A stretch of 43,082 bases of DNA from Candidatus Anaerobiospirillum pullistercoris (GTDB lineage: Bacteria; Pseudomonadota; Gammaproteobacteria; Enterobacterales; Succinivibrionaceae): NCBI GenBank assembly GCA_019114785.1, contig DXEV01000180.1:1-43082 (forward strand), given 5' to 3'. Within the stretch, counting starts at the first letter, position 1, and each line of letters opens with the position of its first letter. Under the pieces are notes generated by a model that worked only from the letters and a program-made list of their open reading frames with translations, had not been told where the DNA came from and made no database searches. This document shows positions 41,927-43,082 of the stretch, piece after piece. Both the position numbers and the translations under genes were made by a program.

Positions 41927-42865
41927 GTGGCTATTTACGTACAAACTAATGTGTCTTCGCTGCAAGGTCGTAACGCCTTGCGCAACATCCAAACCAGTCT
42001 CACTACTACTTACCAGCGACTATCCACTGGCATGCGCATCAACAGTGCTAAAGACGATGCTGCTGGTTTACAGATCGCCAACCGCTTAACCTCACAGATC
42101 AACGGCCTCAATCAAGGTAATCGCAATGCCTCCGATGGTATTGCACTGGCCCAAACCATTGAAGGTGGCTTAGACGAAATCACCGCAATGCTGCAACGCG
42201 GCCGTACCTTAGCCGTGCAATCAGCCACTGGAACCAACACCGCCGATGATCGTGAAGCCATCAATAAGGAACTGCGCTCCATCCAAGAGGAGATCCATCG
42301 TATCGGCACCCAAACCACCTACGGTGGCAAAGCCATTCTGAAAGGCTTTGGTGCTGGAGATACTCTCTATGGAGAGCAATCACAAAACCTCGTTGATTTT
42401 AAAGGTGATCCCATTAACGGTGGCCGTATGACATTGCAAGTAGGAGCCAATTCTGGTGACACCATTGTCTTTGAGGTGGCTGACTTTTCTTGGAGTGGCT
42501 TGGTTTCCAATGCCTTAGGTACCACCACTGGTTTAGGCCAAGGTGTAGGAGCAGGTGGTACTTTTGTCGATATTGAGACAGCCGAGCAAGCCAGTCAGGC
42601 CATTGAAGACTTTGACGTGCTGATCTCCTATGTTGATGCACAACGTGCTGATTTAGGCGCTATCCAAAATCGTTTGGAAAGCTCAATCCGCAACCAAAGC
42701 AATATTGCCGCTAACGAGTCCGACGCTCGTGCCCGTATTCGTGACGCAGACTTTGCTGAAGAGTCCGCAAACCTCGCCCAACAAACTATTATTCAGCAAG
42801 CAGCCGCTTCTATGCTCATGCAAGCCAATGCACGACCACAATTAGCCTTAAGCCTCTTAGGCTAA
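41927..42865 (+). CDS. fliC: Flagellin
   Basis: A 312-residue flagellin, the subunit of the flagellar filament, exported unfolded by the flagellar type III system. The N-terminal D0/D1 region is AIYVQTNVSSLQGRNALRNI, then YQRLSTGMRINSAKDDAAGL and LQRGRTLAVQSATGTN. The C-terminal D1/D0 is IQNRLESSIRNQSNIAANES, ARIRDADFAEES and MLMQANARPQLALSLLG. The variable middle is short (about 130-215), so the outer D2/D3 domains are reduced or missing compared with E. coli (498 residues). The start is a GTG at 41927 with GAGAGA about nine bases upstream. No other flagellar gene is in the window. Confidence 0.96.
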   Translation: MAIYVQTNVSSLQGRNALRNIQTSLTTTYQRLSTGMRINSAKDDAAGLQIANRLTSQINGLNQGNRNASDGIALAQTIEGGLDEITAMLQRGRTLAVQSATGTNTADDREAINKELRSIQEEIHRIGTQTTYGGKAILKGFGAGDTLYGEQSQNLVDFKGDPINGGRMTLQVGANSGDTIVFEVADFSWSGLVSNALGTTTGLGQGVGAGGTFVDIETAEQASQAIEDFDVLISYVDAQRADLGAIQNRLESSIRNQSNIAANESDARARIRDADFAEESANLAQQTIIQQAAASMLMQANARPQLALSLLG

Positions 42866-42900
42866 ACGGCCAAGCGGCCAGCCAGCAGCTTGCGGCCTGC

Positions 42901-42960
42901 GGCTTGTGGCCTACAGCCAGCGGCTTGTGGCCTACAGCCAGCGGCTTGCTGCCGACGGCC
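42901..42960. repeat. 21-bp tandem repeat after fliC
   Basis: A 21-bp unit beginning GGCTTGTGGCCTACAGCC occurs at 42901-42921 and 42922-42942. A partial third copy (GGCTTGCTGCCGACGGCC) follows at 42943-42960, and fragments of the same vocabulary precede it from 42869. Each unit can form small GGC/GCC stems. Confidence 0.75.
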
Positions 42961-42973
42961 ACCCCCTTTCTTT

Positions 42974-43000
42974 GGAGATCATTTTGTGATCTCCTCTCTC
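42974..43000 (+). terminator. Hairpin terminator downstream of fliC
   Basis: GGAGATCA (42974-42981) and TGATCTCC (42987-42994) form a perfect 8-bp stem with a TTTTG loop, followed by TCTCTC. The pyrimidine tail has few T's, so it is a moderate intrinsic terminator for fliC. Confidence 0.5.
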
Positions 43001-43082
43001 TGCTCGATGCAGCTTGGCACCCCTTCTCCTATTTGCTTAGCTGCATCTTGTAGTCACCACACCAATAGCCTGCAAAAAGGGC

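Overview
The window reads as a chromosomal segment of a gammaproteobacterium. The housekeeping proteins (DnaE, RNase II, Lgt, GlmU, AroE, TsaC, RsmJ, Fmt, RsmB, TrkA, TrkH, MenA, PrlC) align by eye with their Escherichia coli counterparts. Gene order also keeps a gammaproteobacterial block: aroE-tsaC ... yrdD-like / def-fmt-rsmB-trkA. Menaquinone synthesis (menA), a flagellin, an EIIA-tailed sugar symporter, and many Ala/Ser/Thr/Gln-rich expansions suggest a host-associated, anaerobic, motile organism. Succinivibrionaceae is my best guess, by inference only.

Layout. 1-102 (minus) is the 5' end of a group II intron cut by the window edge. 496-4584 is dnaE with a long N-terminal extension. 4737-6391 holds accessory genes: a zeta-toxin-like kinase, a convergent small two-repeat protein and a small membrane protein. 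13329-6614 (minus) is a two-gene unit: an 1895-residue low-complexity membrane protein translationally coupled to an Sfp-type phosphopantetheinyl transferase. 13791-16153 carries lgt and glmU. A 1.27-kb non-coding stretch follows, then a GPH-type sugar symporter fused to a fructose/Ntr-type EIIA domain (17429-20221) and an orphan ModA-like binding protein.

24924-21346 (minus) carries purE, tsaC, aroE and rsmJ. 25210-26953 is an accessory island: an LRAT-domain protein, an array of four ~88-bp direct repeats each with a hairpin, and an AAC(6')-like acetyltransferase whose ribosome-binding site abuts the last repeat. Then come a YrdD-like zinc-ribbon protein (minus) and, divergently, def, fmt, rsmB, trkA and trkH. 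rnb is convergent with trkH. menA and prlC are convergent across a hairpin-rich junction, and a short flagellin gene closes the window.

How the genes relate. The 24-35 kb region combines translation quality control (TsaC for t6A, Def and Fmt for initiator Met processing, RsmB and RsmJ for 16S rRNA methylation) with potassium uptake (TrkA/TrkH). A recurring oddity is that several core enzymes carry low-complexity or charged extensions absent from their E. coli homologues: a His/Asp-rich TsaC N-terminus, a 220-residue YrdD N-terminus, an Arg/Gly/Gln-rich RsmB N-terminus, an Asn/Ala/Ser RNase II tail and a 325-residue symporter loop.

The most interesting items are the giant protein/PPTase pair, the symporter-EIIA fusion, the hairpin repeat array in front of the aac(6')-like gene, and the intron edge. 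No tRNA, rRNA or CRISPR array was recognised.
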